Assembly: GCA_963760125.1 (NCBI GenBank)
Contig: CAVXBV010000008.1
Coordinates: 124,001 to 188,000, forward strand
Direction: 5' to 3'
Origin: RYN-111 sp963760125
Lineage (GTDB): Bacteria; Actinomycetota; Actinomycetes; Mycobacteriales; SCTD01
Length of the DNA stretch: 64,000 nucleotides
Every line of letters begins with the position of its first letter. Within the stretch, counting starts at the first letter, position 1. Below are positions 17,795-25,777 of the stretch, one piece after another. Below the pieces are notes generated by a model. It did not search any database. It saw only the letters and a program-made list of their open reading frames with translations, and had not been told where the DNA came from. Position numbers and translations under genes: made by a program.

Positions 17795-18553
17795 TCAGTG
17801 CTTGAAGCCGGAGGTGGCGGTTGCCCCTCCGTCGACGGCCAGCTCGGCCCCCGTGATGTACGACGCCGCGTCGCTGGCGAGGAAGGTGACCGCCTCGGCG
17901 ACCTCCTCGGGCCTGCCGGTGCGCTTCATCGGCACCTGGTTGCCCACCCACGTCAGGCTCTTCTCGTCCGGGACGAAGTGCCGCACCATCGGGGTGTCGA
18001 TGCCGCCGGGGTGGACGCTGTTGACGCGGATGCCGTCTGCCGCGAGCTCGATGGCCGCGGCCTTGGTCATGCCACGGACGGCGAACTTGCTGCCGGTGTA
18101 GGCGACGAGGAAGCGGTTGCCACCCAGGCCCTCCACGCTGGAGAGGTTGACGATCGAGCCGCCGCCGGCCCTCTTGAGCGCGGGGTGCACCTCGCGCATG
18201 CCGAGGAAGCAGCCCTTGGCGTTGACCGTGTTCACCCGGTCGTAGATGTCGTCAGTCGTGTTGCCGAGCTCGTCCATCAGCAAGATGCCGGCGTTGTTCA
18301 CCAGCACGTCGATCTTGCCGAAGGCCGCCTCCCCCGCCGCGACAGCGTCACGCCAGGACTGCGCATCGGTGACGTCCAGGGTGAGCGCGATCGCCTTGTC
18401 CCCCAGAGAGGTTGCGACCTCCTTCACCTCCGGCAGGATGTCGCCGAGCACGACGCGGGCGCCCTCGGCCACCATCAGCCGAGCGGTGGCAGCACCCATC
18501 CCGCGGGCGGACCCGCTGATGAGCGCGACCTTGCCGTCGAGCCGGCCACTCAC
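17795..18553 (-). CDS. SDR-family hydroxysteroid dehydrogenase-like protein
   Basis: A 252-aa classical SDR that resembles the M. tuberculosis 3alpha,20beta-hydroxysteroid dehydrogenase (FabG3, Rv2002). It opens VSGRLDGKVALISGSARGMG and carries LGDILPEVKE, NNAGILLMDE, catalytic NLSSVEGLGG and YTGSKFAVRGMTK, and the tail TGAELAVDGG. GTG 18553 forms a GTGA overlap with the ltp3-like gene; an upstream start would only add a basic tail. It probably interconverts a ring or side-chain hydroxyl and ketone. It is transcribed between ltp3 and fadD19. Confidence 0.83.
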   Translation of the reverse strand: MSGRLDGKVALISGSARGMGAATARLMVAEGARVVLGDILPEVKEVATSLGDKAIALTLDVTDAQSWRDAVAAGEAAFGKIDVLVNNAGILLMDELGNTTDDIYDRVNTVNAKGCFLGMREVHPALKRAGGGSIVNLSSVEGLGGNRFLVAYTGSKFAVRGMTKAAAIELAADGIRVNSVHPGGIDTPMVRHFVPDEKSLTWVGNQVPMKRTGRPEEVAEAVTFLASDAASYITGAELAVDGGATATSGFKH

Positions 18554-19710
18554 CGCTTCTCGCTCCCCACGACCCACATGGCGAAGAACTGCGAGCCCCC
18601 GCCGTACGCGTGGCCCATCGCGGTCTTGGCCCCGTCGACCTGGTGGTCACCCGCGAGGCCCCGGACCTGGTTGGCCGCCTCGAGGAACCGCAGCATGCCG
18701 GACGCCCCGATCGGGTTGGAGGACAGGACCCCACCGCTCATGTTGACGGGCAGCTGGCCGCCGATCTCGGTGGATCCGTCATGCACCATCTTCCAGCCGG
18801 AACCCTCCTCGGCGAAGCCGAGGTTCTCCATCCACATGGGCTCGAACCAGCTGAACGGGACGTAGATCTCCGCGCAGTCGATCTGGCGCAGCGGGTCGGT
18901 GATGCCTGCCTCGGCGTAGACCGCCTTGGCGCACTCGCGACCGGCGTGCGGGTTGACCCGGTCACGGCCGGCGCCCATCGTCGGCTCGGAACGCACGGCG
19001 GTGCCGTGGATCCAGGCGACCGGACGCGTGGCCTTGGCGGCCGCGGCCTCCGAACCGATGACGATGGCTCCTGCCCCGTCGGAGGACGGGCAGGTCTCGG
19101 CGTAGCGGATCGGGTCCCAGAGCAGGGGCGACGAGGCGATCTGGTCGTAGGTGATGTCGTCCTGGTGCAAGTGGGCGTACGGGTTCTTGAGCGCGTTGAG
19201 CCGGTCCTTCAGCACCACCTTGTAGCCGGTGTCGAGGGGGGCACCCGACTTGCGGATGTACCCACGGATGATCGGCGCGAAGTACCCACCGGCGCCCGCC
19301 ACCAGCGGCTGGCTGAAGGGGATGCGGATGGACAGCGCCCACATCGCGTTGCTCTCCGACTGCTTCTCGAACGACACCGTCAGGACCCGCTCGTGCACGC
19401 CGGCCTGAACCAGGTGGGTCGCCACGATGGCCGTCGAGCCACCGACCGAACCGGCCGTGTGCACACGGATCAGCGGCTTGCCCACGCAGCCGAGAGCCTC
19501 GGCCAGGTAGAGCTCCGGCATCATCACGCCCTCGAACATGTCGGGCGCCTTGCCGACGACGACGGCGTCGATGTCCTTCCACTCGAGCTCGGCGTCGAGC
19601 AGGGCGCGGTCTGCGGCCTCACGCACCAGACCAGCGATCGAGACGTCCTTGCGGGCGGCGACGTGGTGGGTCTGCCCCGTCCCGAGGACAGCTGCACGGT
19701 TTCCGCTCAT
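18550..19710 (-). CDS. ltp3: Thiolase-superfamily lipid-transfer protein, Ltp3-like
   Basis: A 386-aa thiolase-fold protein of the Ltp class (ATG 19710, ATGA overlap with ltp4). Family features include GSVGGSTAIVATHLVQAG, CPSSDGAGAIVIGSEAAA and the C-terminal NPIGASGMLRFLEAANQVRG. The canonical thiolase Cys nucleophile is not in place: the usual site reads VHTAGSVGG, which fits an aldolase rather than a thiolase. In Rhodococcus, ltp3 and ltp4 are required to degrade C24-branched sterol side chains (established genetics). It is encoded with ltp4 and two DUF35 proteins, the usual partners of such enzymes. Confidence 0.82.
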   Translation of the reverse strand: MSGNRAAVLGTGQTHHVAARKDVSIAGLVREAADRALLDAELEWKDIDAVVVGKAPDMFEGVMMPELYLAEALGCVGKPLIRVHTAGSVGGSTAIVATHLVQAGVHERVLTVSFEKQSESNAMWALSIRIPFSQPLVAGAGGYFAPIIRGYIRKSGAPLDTGYKVVLKDRLNALKNPYAHLHQDDITYDQIASSPLLWDPIRYAETCPSSDGAGAIVIGSEAAAAKATRPVAWIHGTAVRSEPTMGAGRDRVNPHAGRECAKAVYAEAGITDPLRQIDCAEIYVPFSWFEPMWMENLGFAEEGSGWKMVHDGSTEIGGQLPVNMSGGVLSSNPIGASGMLRFLEAANQVRGLAGDHQVDGAKTAMGHAYGGGSQFFAMWVVGSEKR

Positions 19711-20762
19711 CGGTCGGCCTCCAGGACGCACACCAGGTTCTGCTGGAGCAGCGGGCCGCTCGTCGCGTGCGCCACCGCCTTCTTGCCCTCGCCGGCAGCG
19801 AGGCGCTTGGCGGCCTCGCCGATGCGCACCAGACCGGCCACCATCACCGGGTTCGAGGCCAGCGCACCGCCCGAGGGGTTGATGCTGGTGCGGGTCTCGT
19901 CCAGCCCGAGCGCCTCGATGAGGATGAGCTCCTGGTGGCTGAACGGCGCGTGCAGCTCGGCCAGGTCCACGTCGGCTGTCACGCCTGCCTTCTGTCCGGC
20001 AAGCCGGGTGGAGGTGCTCACCGTGAGGTCTCGCGAGCCTGGGGCCTGCGAGTCGATGCGGTGGTCGATCCCGCGGATCCAGATCGGGTTGGGGCTGAGC
20101 TCGCGCGCCCGGTCCCCGGCAGCGAGCACCATGACAGCGGCACCGTCGCTGATCGGGGGGACGTCGTGCATGCGTAGCGGGTCGGCGTACAGGGGCGCGT
20201 CGAGCAGCGTCGCCTCATCCGTCTCGCCCGACAGCTGGGCGTTGGGGTTCCCGACCGCGTTGCGGCGACTGCGCGCCACGACCCGAGCTAGGTCCTTCTC
20301 GCTGGCCTTGCCGGAGTCGAGGAGCGCGCGCGCCTGCAGGGCTGCCAGGCTCACCGCGTCCGGCCACAGCGGACCCAGGACGTACGGCTCGAGCTGTAGG
20401 GACAGCACCCGGCCGACGTCTCCCGGTGAGGTCTTGCCGAAGCAGTAGACGAGCGCGGTGTCGATATCGCCGTGCTGGAGCCGGACCCAGGCCTCGTAGA
20501 GCGCGAAGGCCCCGTCCATCTCCACGTGCGACTCGGCGATGGGCGGCCAGGGGCCGACCGCGTCGAGGGCCTGGACGAAGGCGAAGGCCTGTCCTGCCAG
20601 GTAGTCGCTGGACCCCGAGCAGGTGAAGCCCATGTCCTGGGTCGTCAGGCCGATGGGCCCCATGGCCTCACGCACGACGGGCAGCAGGATCTCCACCTCG
20701 TTGCGCTTGTCTTCGCGACGGGCGGCGTGCTGGGCGTAGGAGACGATCGCGATGTCTCTCAT
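19707..20762 (-). CDS. ltp4: Thiolase-superfamily lipid-transfer protein, Ltp4-like
   Basis: A 351-aa Ltp-class protein, shorter than ordinary thiolases, as expected for Ltp4. ATG 20762 is chosen because the text MRDIAIVSYAQHAARRED is the natural domain start. Visible segments: FTCSGSSDYLAGQAFAFVQAL around residues 45-65, DGAAVMVLAAGDRA, AELHAPFSHQELILIEALGL and the C-terminal SINPSGGALASNPVMVAGLVRIG. A Cys is present in FTCSGSSDY but not at the thiolase CGSG position. It probably forms a complex with Ltp3 and the DUF35 proteins that cleaves C24-branched side chains. It starts 43 nt after the DUF35 stop. Confidence 0.8.
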   Translation of the reverse strand: MRDIAIVSYAQHAARREDKRNEVEILLPVVREAMGPIGLTTQDMGFTCSGSSDYLAGQAFAFVQALDAVGPWPPIAESHVEMDGAFALYEAWVRLQHGDIDTALVYCFGKTSPGDVGRVLSLQLEPYVLGPLWPDAVSLAALQARALLDSGKASEKDLARVVARSRRNAVGNPNAQLSGETDEATLLDAPLYADPLRMHDVPPISDGAAVMVLAAGDRARELSPNPIWIRGIDHRIDSQAPGSRDLTVSTSTRLAGQKAGVTADVDLAELHAPFSHQELILIEALGLDETRTSINPSGGALASNPVMVAGLVRIGEAAKRLAAGEGKKAVAHATSGPLLQQNLVCVLEADR

Positions 20763-20805
20763 CGCTGGCCCGCCTCTCCGTGGAAACCGTGCGTCGCTGC
20801 GCTCA

Positions 20806-21294
20806 TCACAGGAGGTCCTTGAACGTGTCGTAGTCGGCATCGGGTTCGTCGATCGGCTCGACGTAGTCGATGTTGGCCATCGTGTGGTCCCATTCGGCCT
20901 CGGGCAGCCAGTGCGCCTTGACGCGCATGCCCATCCGGGCCTGGTCCGGCGGTACGCCCTTGAGCAGCACCATCGTGGTGGTGTCCGAGCCGTCGAAGGC
21001 GACCTCTGCGGTGACGTACGGCAGGTCGACCGCGCGGTTGGCGAAGTTCACGTTCACGACGGCGAACGTCACCATGGTTCCGGTGTTCTGGACCTCCACC
21101 TCCTCAGCGAACTCCACGCCGCACATCGGGCAGCCACCGCGGGGCGGGCAGTAGACCTTGGAGCAGCTGGGGCAACGGCGGCCGATGAGCTTGCCCTCCT
21201 TGATGGAGCGCAGGAACTGCGAGCTCGAGGTGCCCGGCGTGTAGCGGTAGTCGAGCTTGATGGGCGTGACGATCCCGGTGATCGGTTCGCTCAT
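20806..21294 (-). CDS. DUF35 / Zn-ribbon OB-fold protein
   Basis: A 162-aa acyl-CoA-associated protein made of a zinc ribbon and an OB fold. The ribbon is intact: RRCPSCSKVYCPPRGGCPMCG gives two CxxC knuckles near residues 44-61. The OB part follows (TGTMVTFAVVNVNF, ADVAF-like strands). ATG 21294 forms an ATGA overlap with the second DUF35 gene. DUF35 proteins bind Ltp-type thiolase-fold enzymes and help load CoA substrates (established for Ltp2-ChsH2). Here the natural partners are Ltp3/Ltp4 immediately downstream. Confidence 0.83.
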   Translation of the reverse strand: MSEPITGIVTPIKLDYRYTPGTSSSQFLRSIKEGKLIGRRCPSCSKVYCPPRGGCPMCGVEFAEEVEVQNTGTMVTFAVVNVNFANRAVDLPYVTAEVAFDGSDTTTMVLLKGVPPDQARMGMRVKAHWLPEAEWDHTMANIDYVEPIDEPDADYDTFKDLL

Positions 21295-21767
21295 GCTGAC
21301 CCTCCTTCGGGCTCGGAACAGGGTTCGAAGCAGGCGATGTCGTTGATGAACCCGACGGTCTCGTCGGCCCAGCGGACCCGTACCCGCATGCCCGTGGCGA
21401 TGGCTCCCCGCGGCGCGTCGAGCGCGTGCAGGAGCGAGGTGTCCGCCCCGTCCAGCTGGACGAGGGCCCACGCGAACGGCTGGTCGAACGGGTTGCCGAC
21501 GCGGGGGACGGGGTTCCAGGACCAGCTGGTCACGGTTCCCTCCTGGCCGACCTCCACCAAGGACGCGGGGTCGGTCGCCGCCGCGGTCACCGCGTCGTAC
21601 TCCGGCGGGGGAACGATGACCCGGCCGTCGCTGGCCGGCGATCCGAGCACGCGCTTGTCACGCAGCCCGGTGAGGAAGGCACCGATGACGGGACCGGTCG
21701 ACCGGGTGTAGTCGAACTGCATCGAGTGGGGGGCACTGAGGACGTCGGTGGACGGGGTGTCTGTCAT
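21291..21767 (-). CDS. DUF35-like OB-fold protein without zinc ligands
   Basis: A 158-aa protein related to the OB-fold half of DUF35 proteins. The ATG start has AGGAG 6 nt upstream. The N-terminus (FDYTRSTGPVIGAFLTGLRDKRVLGSPASDGRVIVPP) aligns with the helix plus ribbon region, but the metal-binding cysteines are gone, leaving only two Cys near the C-terminus. The OB strands GQEGTVTSWSWNPVP and FAWALVQLDGADTSLLHAL are clear. It overlaps the zinc-ribbon DUF35 gene by ATGA, so both are made together. It resembles one half of a longer two-OB protein known upstream of ltp4 in mycobacteria (recollection, not checked). Confidence 0.8.
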   Translation of the reverse strand: MTDTPSTDVLSAPHSMQFDYTRSTGPVIGAFLTGLRDKRVLGSPASDGRVIVPPPEYDAVTAAATDPASLVEVGQEGTVTSWSWNPVPRVGNPFDQPFAWALVQLDGADTSLLHALDAPRGAIATGMRVRVRWADETVGFINDIACFEPCSEPEGGSA

Positions 21768-21776
21768 GTCGGTCTC

Positions 21777-23330
21777 CTAGACCAGCTGGGAGGTGCGGCC
21801 GGCCCAGTACGGGTCGCGGAGCTTGCGCTTGTAGACCTTGCCGTTGGGGTCGCGGGGAAAGTCGTCCAGGAAGTCGATGGAGCGCGGGACCTTGAACTTC
21901 GCGAGGTTCTCCAGGCAGTAGGCGAGCAGCTCGGCCTCGAGTCCTTCGAGGTCCACGCCCTCCGCCGGTTGCACTGTTGCCTTGATCTGCTCGCCCGCGT
22001 CGTCGTCCGGGATGCCGAAGACCGCGCAGTCGTTGACCTTGGGGTGCTGCATGAGCACGGACTCCGTCTCGGCCGGGTAGATGTTCACTCCACCCGCGAT
22101 GATCATGTCGACCTTGCGGTCGCGCAGGAACAAGAAGCCGTCCTCGTCCATCTCACCAGCGTCCCCCACGGTGAAGAAGCCCCTGGCGTTCCAAGACTTC
22201 TTGGTCTTCTCCTTGTCACCGTGGTACTCGAAGGTGCGGTCGCCCATCTTCATCCAGACCGTGCCGATCTGACCCGGGGGCAGGTCGTTGCCCTCGTCGT
22301 CCAGCACCACCACCTCGCTGCCGGGCCACGCGTTGCCCACCGTCCCCGGCTTCTTGAGCCAGTTCTCGGGACTCGCCACGGTGCCGCCGCCCTCGGTCGC
22401 GGCGTAGTACTCCCAGACCACCGGGCCCCACCACTCGAGCATCCGCTGCTTGGTCGGCACCGGGCACGGAGCGGCGGAGTGGATCATGCAGCGCAGGCTG
22501 CTCACGTCGTACGACGCCCGCTGCTCCTCGGGCAGCTGCAGGAGGCGGTGGAACATGGTGGGCACCATGTGACTGGTGGTGACCTCGTATTGCTGGATCC
22601 GCTCCAGGGTGCCCTCGGGGGTCCAGCGGTCCATGAGCACGACCTTGTGCCCCGAGTGCATGGCGTTGAAGGTGAACTGGCCCACCGCCGTGTGGTAGAG
22701 CGGCGCTACGGTCAGGTGCACGTTGTCCTCGAACGCCGGGATGGCGAACAGCATGTGCAGGAACGTGCCCAGCTCGGCCGTGTCGTCCGGACTGAGCGGC
22801 GGCAGCGGACGCTTGACGCCCTTGGGCTTGCCCGTGGTCCCGCTCGTGTAGTTCATCAGCTGGCCGGTCGCGCGGTCCTCCGGCACAGTCGTCGGCTGCC
22901 CCGCCTTGAGCTCGGCGTACGGGCGGAAGCCCTCGATCTCCCCGATGGCGAACTGACGGTCCTTGCTCAGCGAGATGTCGGCGACGGCCCGCGTCGCCTC
23001 CTTGGCGTACCGCTCGTGGGCGATGAAGACCTTCGCCTCGGAGTCCTCGATGATGTAGGCGATCTCGGGGCCGACGAGGTGGTAGTTGATCGGTACGAGG
23101 TACCAGCCGGCCTGCTGGACGGCGAGCATGATCTCGACGAACCCGACGCAGTTGGGCATGAGGATGGCGGCGACGTCGCCCTTCTCCAGGCCGAACGAGC
23201 GCAGGGCGTGCACGACCTGGTTGACGGAGTCATGCAGGTCACCGCCGGTGTGCTCGGTGCCGTCGGGCTCGACGAGGGCCACCCGCTCGGGGTGGTTCGT
23301 CGCGATGTTCCAGAAACCGAGGTCACCCAC
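21777..23330 (-). CDS. Acyl-CoA synthetase (FadD family)
   Basis: A 517-aa AMP-forming ligase, GTG start with AAGGAG upstream. Motifs: NYTSGTTGKPKGVKRP (P-loop, about residues 165-180), WEYYAATEGGGTV, GDAGEMDEDGFLFLRDRKVDMIIAGG and the C-terminal Lys in FPRDPNGKVYKRKL. It is a different subfamily from the FadD19/FadD17-like proteins; the N-terminus (FWNIATNHPERVALVEPDG) is typical of general acyl-CoA ligases. It may activate a side-chain-derived or ring-derived acid. It lies 9 nt after the DUF35 gene and 46 nt before the P450 gene in the long run. Confidence 0.82.
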   Translation of the reverse strand: MGDLGFWNIATNHPERVALVEPDGTEHTGGDLHDSVNQVVHALRSFGLEKGDVAAILMPNCVGFVEIMLAVQQAGWYLVPINYHLVGPEIAYIIEDSEAKVFIAHERYAKEATRAVADISLSKDRQFAIGEIEGFRPYAELKAGQPTTVPEDRATGQLMNYTSGTTGKPKGVKRPLPPLSPDDTAELGTFLHMLFAIPAFEDNVHLTVAPLYHTAVGQFTFNAMHSGHKVVLMDRWTPEGTLERIQQYEVTTSHMVPTMFHRLLQLPEEQRASYDVSSLRCMIHSAAPCPVPTKQRMLEWWGPVVWEYYAATEGGGTVASPENWLKKPGTVGNAWPGSEVVVLDDEGNDLPPGQIGTVWMKMGDRTFEYHGDKEKTKKSWNARGFFTVGDAGEMDEDGFLFLRDRKVDMIIAGGVNIYPAETESVLMQHPKVNDCAVFGIPDDDAGEQIKATVQPAEGVDLEGLEAELLAYCLENLAKFKVPRSIDFLDDFPRDPNGKVYKRKLRDPYWAGRTSQLV

Positions 23331-23376
23331 GGGTAGTGCTCCTTCTCAGCCGCGCGTCGGGGGGTCGATGTGGGGG

Positions 23377-24630
23377 TCAGGCGTAGCTGACCGGGATCTC
23401 CTTGATGCCGTTGATGAACATGGAGCGCAAGTAGCGGGCGTCCGCGGTGCGCGTGATGTCCGGCATCTTGTCGGCGATGGTGTTGAACATGATCCGGACC
23501 TCGGCCCGGGCCAGGTTCGCACCGAGGCAGAAGTGGGGCCCGCCGCCACCGAACGCCACGTGCTCGTTGTCGACCCGAGTGATGTCGAAGCTGTCCGGTG
23601 TGCCGATGGCCCGGTCGTCCCGGTTGGCGGCCGAGTAGTAGATGGCGACGCGGTCGCCGGCCTTGATGCTCTGCCCCCCGAGCTCGTAGTCGGACAGCGC
23701 GGTCCGCTGGAACTGCATCACCGGCGTCGCCCAGCGGATGATCTCCTCGACGGCCGTGTCGAGCACCTGCGGGCGGTTGGCCTTGAAGTGCTCCCACTGG
23801 TCCGGGTTGTCGAAGAAGGCCTGCATCCCGTGGCTGATGGCGTTCCGGGTGGTCTCGTTCCCCGCGACCATGAGCAGCATGAAGAAGACGTCGAACTGGT
23901 CCTGGGTCAGCGCCGTGCCGTCGACCTCGGCCTGCAACAGCTTCGTCGCCACGTCGTCCATCGGACACTCCCGCCGCTTGGCGGCGATGCCGTCGGCGTA
24001 CATGTACATCTCGCCGGTGGCTGCCTGCTGCATCTCGGGCGAAGCGGCGAACTCCGGGTCCTCCGAGCCGATGAGGCGGTTGGACAGCTCGAAGATCAGC
24101 TGGCGGTCCTCGGCGGGGACGCCGACGAGCTCGCAGATGGCGAGCAGGGGCAGCTCGGCGGCGATGTCGGTGACGAAGTCCCCGGTCCCCTTGGCGATGG
24201 CCCGGTCGACGATGTCCTCGGCAAGCGCCTCCAACCGCGGTTCCAAGTTGCGGATGGTGCGCGGGGTGAAGGCCCGCTGGACGATGTTGCGGTAGTCGCT
24301 GTGCTCGGGCGGGTCCATGTTGAGCATGAGAAGGCGGGTCATCTCCAGCTGCGCCTGCTCCTCCGCACTGTCTCCGCGGCGGGGCAGCATCAGCGCACCG
24401 CGCTCGTGGGAGGAGAAGACCTCGGGGGTACGCGAGACCTCCATCACGTCGGCGTGCCGGGTGACCACCCAGAAGCCGTCACCATCGGTGTTCGGGGCGT
24501 CGTGCCAGAAGACGGGCGCCTCCTCGCGCAGGGTGGCGAAGTCGGCCAGCGGAACGCCCGCCTCGAAGGTGTCGGCATCCATGAGGTCGATGTCGATGGG
24601 GCAGCGGGCCTTGGCCACGGGTGCGGTCAT
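23377..24630 (-). CDS. cyp125: Cytochrome P450, CYP125-type
   Basis: A 417-aa P450. ATG 24630 has AGGAG upstream. The I-helix reads MVAGNETTRNAISHGM, the ExxR-like EEIIRWATPVMQFQRTAL follows, and the haem loop FGGGGPHFCLGANLAR places the proximal Cys at residue 368. WATPVxxFQRTAL and the C-terminal LRSMFINGIKEIPVSY correspond to CYP125, the main C26 hydroxylase of cholesterol/cholestenone. CYP124 is a less likely alternative. Together with CYP142 it gives the locus two independent terminal oxidases with, in known cases, opposite stereochemistry at C25. It sits 14 nt from the IpdC-like gene. Confidence 0.78.
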   Translation of the reverse strand: MTAPVAKARCPIDIDLMDADTFEAGVPLADFATLREEAPVFWHDAPNTDGDGFWVVTRHADVMEVSRTPEVFSSHERGALMLPRRGDSAEEQAQLEMTRLLMLNMDPPEHSDYRNIVQRAFTPRTIRNLEPRLEALAEDIVDRAIAKGTGDFVTDIAAELPLLAICELVGVPAEDRQLIFELSNRLIGSEDPEFAASPEMQQAATGEMYMYADGIAAKRRECPMDDVATKLLQAEVDGTALTQDQFDVFFMLLMVAGNETTRNAISHGMQAFFDNPDQWEHFKANRPQVLDTAVEEIIRWATPVMQFQRTALSDYELGGQSIKAGDRVAIYYSAANRDDRAIGTPDSFDITRVDNEHVAFGGGGPHFCLGANLARAEVRIMFNTIADKMPDITRTADARYLRSMFINGIKEIPVSYA

Positions 24631-24644
24631 GGGAGCTCTCCTGC

Positions 24645-25769
24645 TCAGGCGTTCGCGGGGGTGGAAAGACGGGGCAGCGAGCTGACGGCCCGCTCGTACT
24701 CAGCCTTGAGGGAGGCGATCACCTCGGCGACGGTGCGGACCTCACCGAACGAACCGACGAGCTGCCCGATGGGCGTGCCCATGAGCTCCTCCTTGCCGGC
24801 CCGCCGGATGCGGTCCTGTGCCTCCGCGCAGAGCATGAACTGGAGCGGCATCCCGAGGGCGGCCGGCGTGCTCGGGTCGTCCCACGCGTCGGTCCACTCG
24901 GTCCGGAGCTGACGCGCCGGCTTGCCCGTGTAGGCGCGGGAGCGGACCGCGTCCTGCGACCCGGCCTCGCGGAACTTCTTGTGCATGATCTCGCTCTGTC
25001 CGCACTCCACGGTGTTGAGCCACATCGAGCCGGTCCAGACGCCCTGCGCGCCGAGGGCCAGCGCCGCCGCCACCTGCCGGCCGTTGCCGATACCGCCGGC
25101 GGCGAGCACCGGGCGCCCACCTACGGCATCGACGACCTCGGGGACGAGGACCATGGTCGCGATCTCGCCGCTGTGCCCTCCGGCCTCGGTGCCCTGCGCG
25201 ACGATGATGTCCACGTCGTTGGCGACCTGCTTGAGGGCGTGGTCCTTGCGGCCCGTCAGCGCTGCGACCTTCACCCCCGCCTGGTGGGCCTGCTCGACGA
25301 CGTCCTTGGGCGGCGGGCCGAGCGCGTTCACGATGAGCTTGACGTCGGGACGCTCCAGCGAGATGTCCACCTGCTCGCGCGCTTCGGTGTCGTTCCACGA
25401 CAAGAGGTCACGTCCCGCGCTCTCCCCCGCAGGCAGCTTGGGGACGTCGTACTTGTCGAGCACCGACTCCACGAAGTCTCGGTGCTCCTGCGGGATCATC
25501 TCCTCGAGCATCGTGTGCATGGACGCGACGTCCATGCCGGCCTTCGCCTCGGTCTTGGCCGGCATCACGACGTCGACGCCGTACGGTCGGCCGCCGATGT
25601 TGGCTTCGATGTAGTCCAGGGCCTCCCGCAGCTCGGCCGGGGTGAAGCGGACCGCGCCCAGGACGCCGAGGCCGCCGTTCTTGCAGACCTCGATGACGAC
25701 GTCGGGCTGGTAGTTGAAGGCGAACAGGGCGAGGTCGAGGCCGAACTCGTCGGACAGGGCGGTGCGCAT
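24645..25769 (-). CDS. Nitronate-monooxygenase-family flavoprotein, IpdC-like
   Basis: A 374-aa FMN-type TIM-barrel protein. It matches the M. tuberculosis Rv3553/IpdC type: NGGLGVLGAVRFTPAEL, GGRPYGVDVVMPAK, IVNALGPPP, IIVAQGTEAGGHSGEIATMVLVPEVVDAVG-like phosphate loop (about residues 210-240) and VLAAGGIGNGRQVAAALALGAQGVW. In IpdC the reaction is a ring C/D step on a CoA thioester. Its presence among side-chain genes, 8 nt from ltp2, leaves open a role on another acyl-CoA. Start ATG 25769 precedes a clean domain start (MRTALSDEFGLDLALF). Confidence 0.75.
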   Translation of the reverse strand: MRTALSDEFGLDLALFAFNYQPDVVIEVCKNGGLGVLGAVRFTPAELREALDYIEANIGGRPYGVDVVMPAKTEAKAGMDVASMHTMLEEMIPQEHRDFVESVLDKYDVPKLPAGESAGRDLLSWNDTEAREQVDISLERPDVKLIVNALGPPPKDVVEQAHQAGVKVAALTGRKDHALKQVANDVDIIVAQGTEAGGHSGEIATMVLVPEVVDAVGGRPVLAAGGIGNGRQVAAALALGAQGVWTGSMWLNTVECGQSEIMHKKFREAGSQDAVRSRAYTGKPARQLRTEWTDAWDDPSTPAALGMPLQFMLCAEAQDRIRRAGKEELMGTPIGQLVGSFGEVRTVAEVIASLKAEYERAVSSLPRLSTPANA

Positions 25770-25777
25770 CTGGGTTC

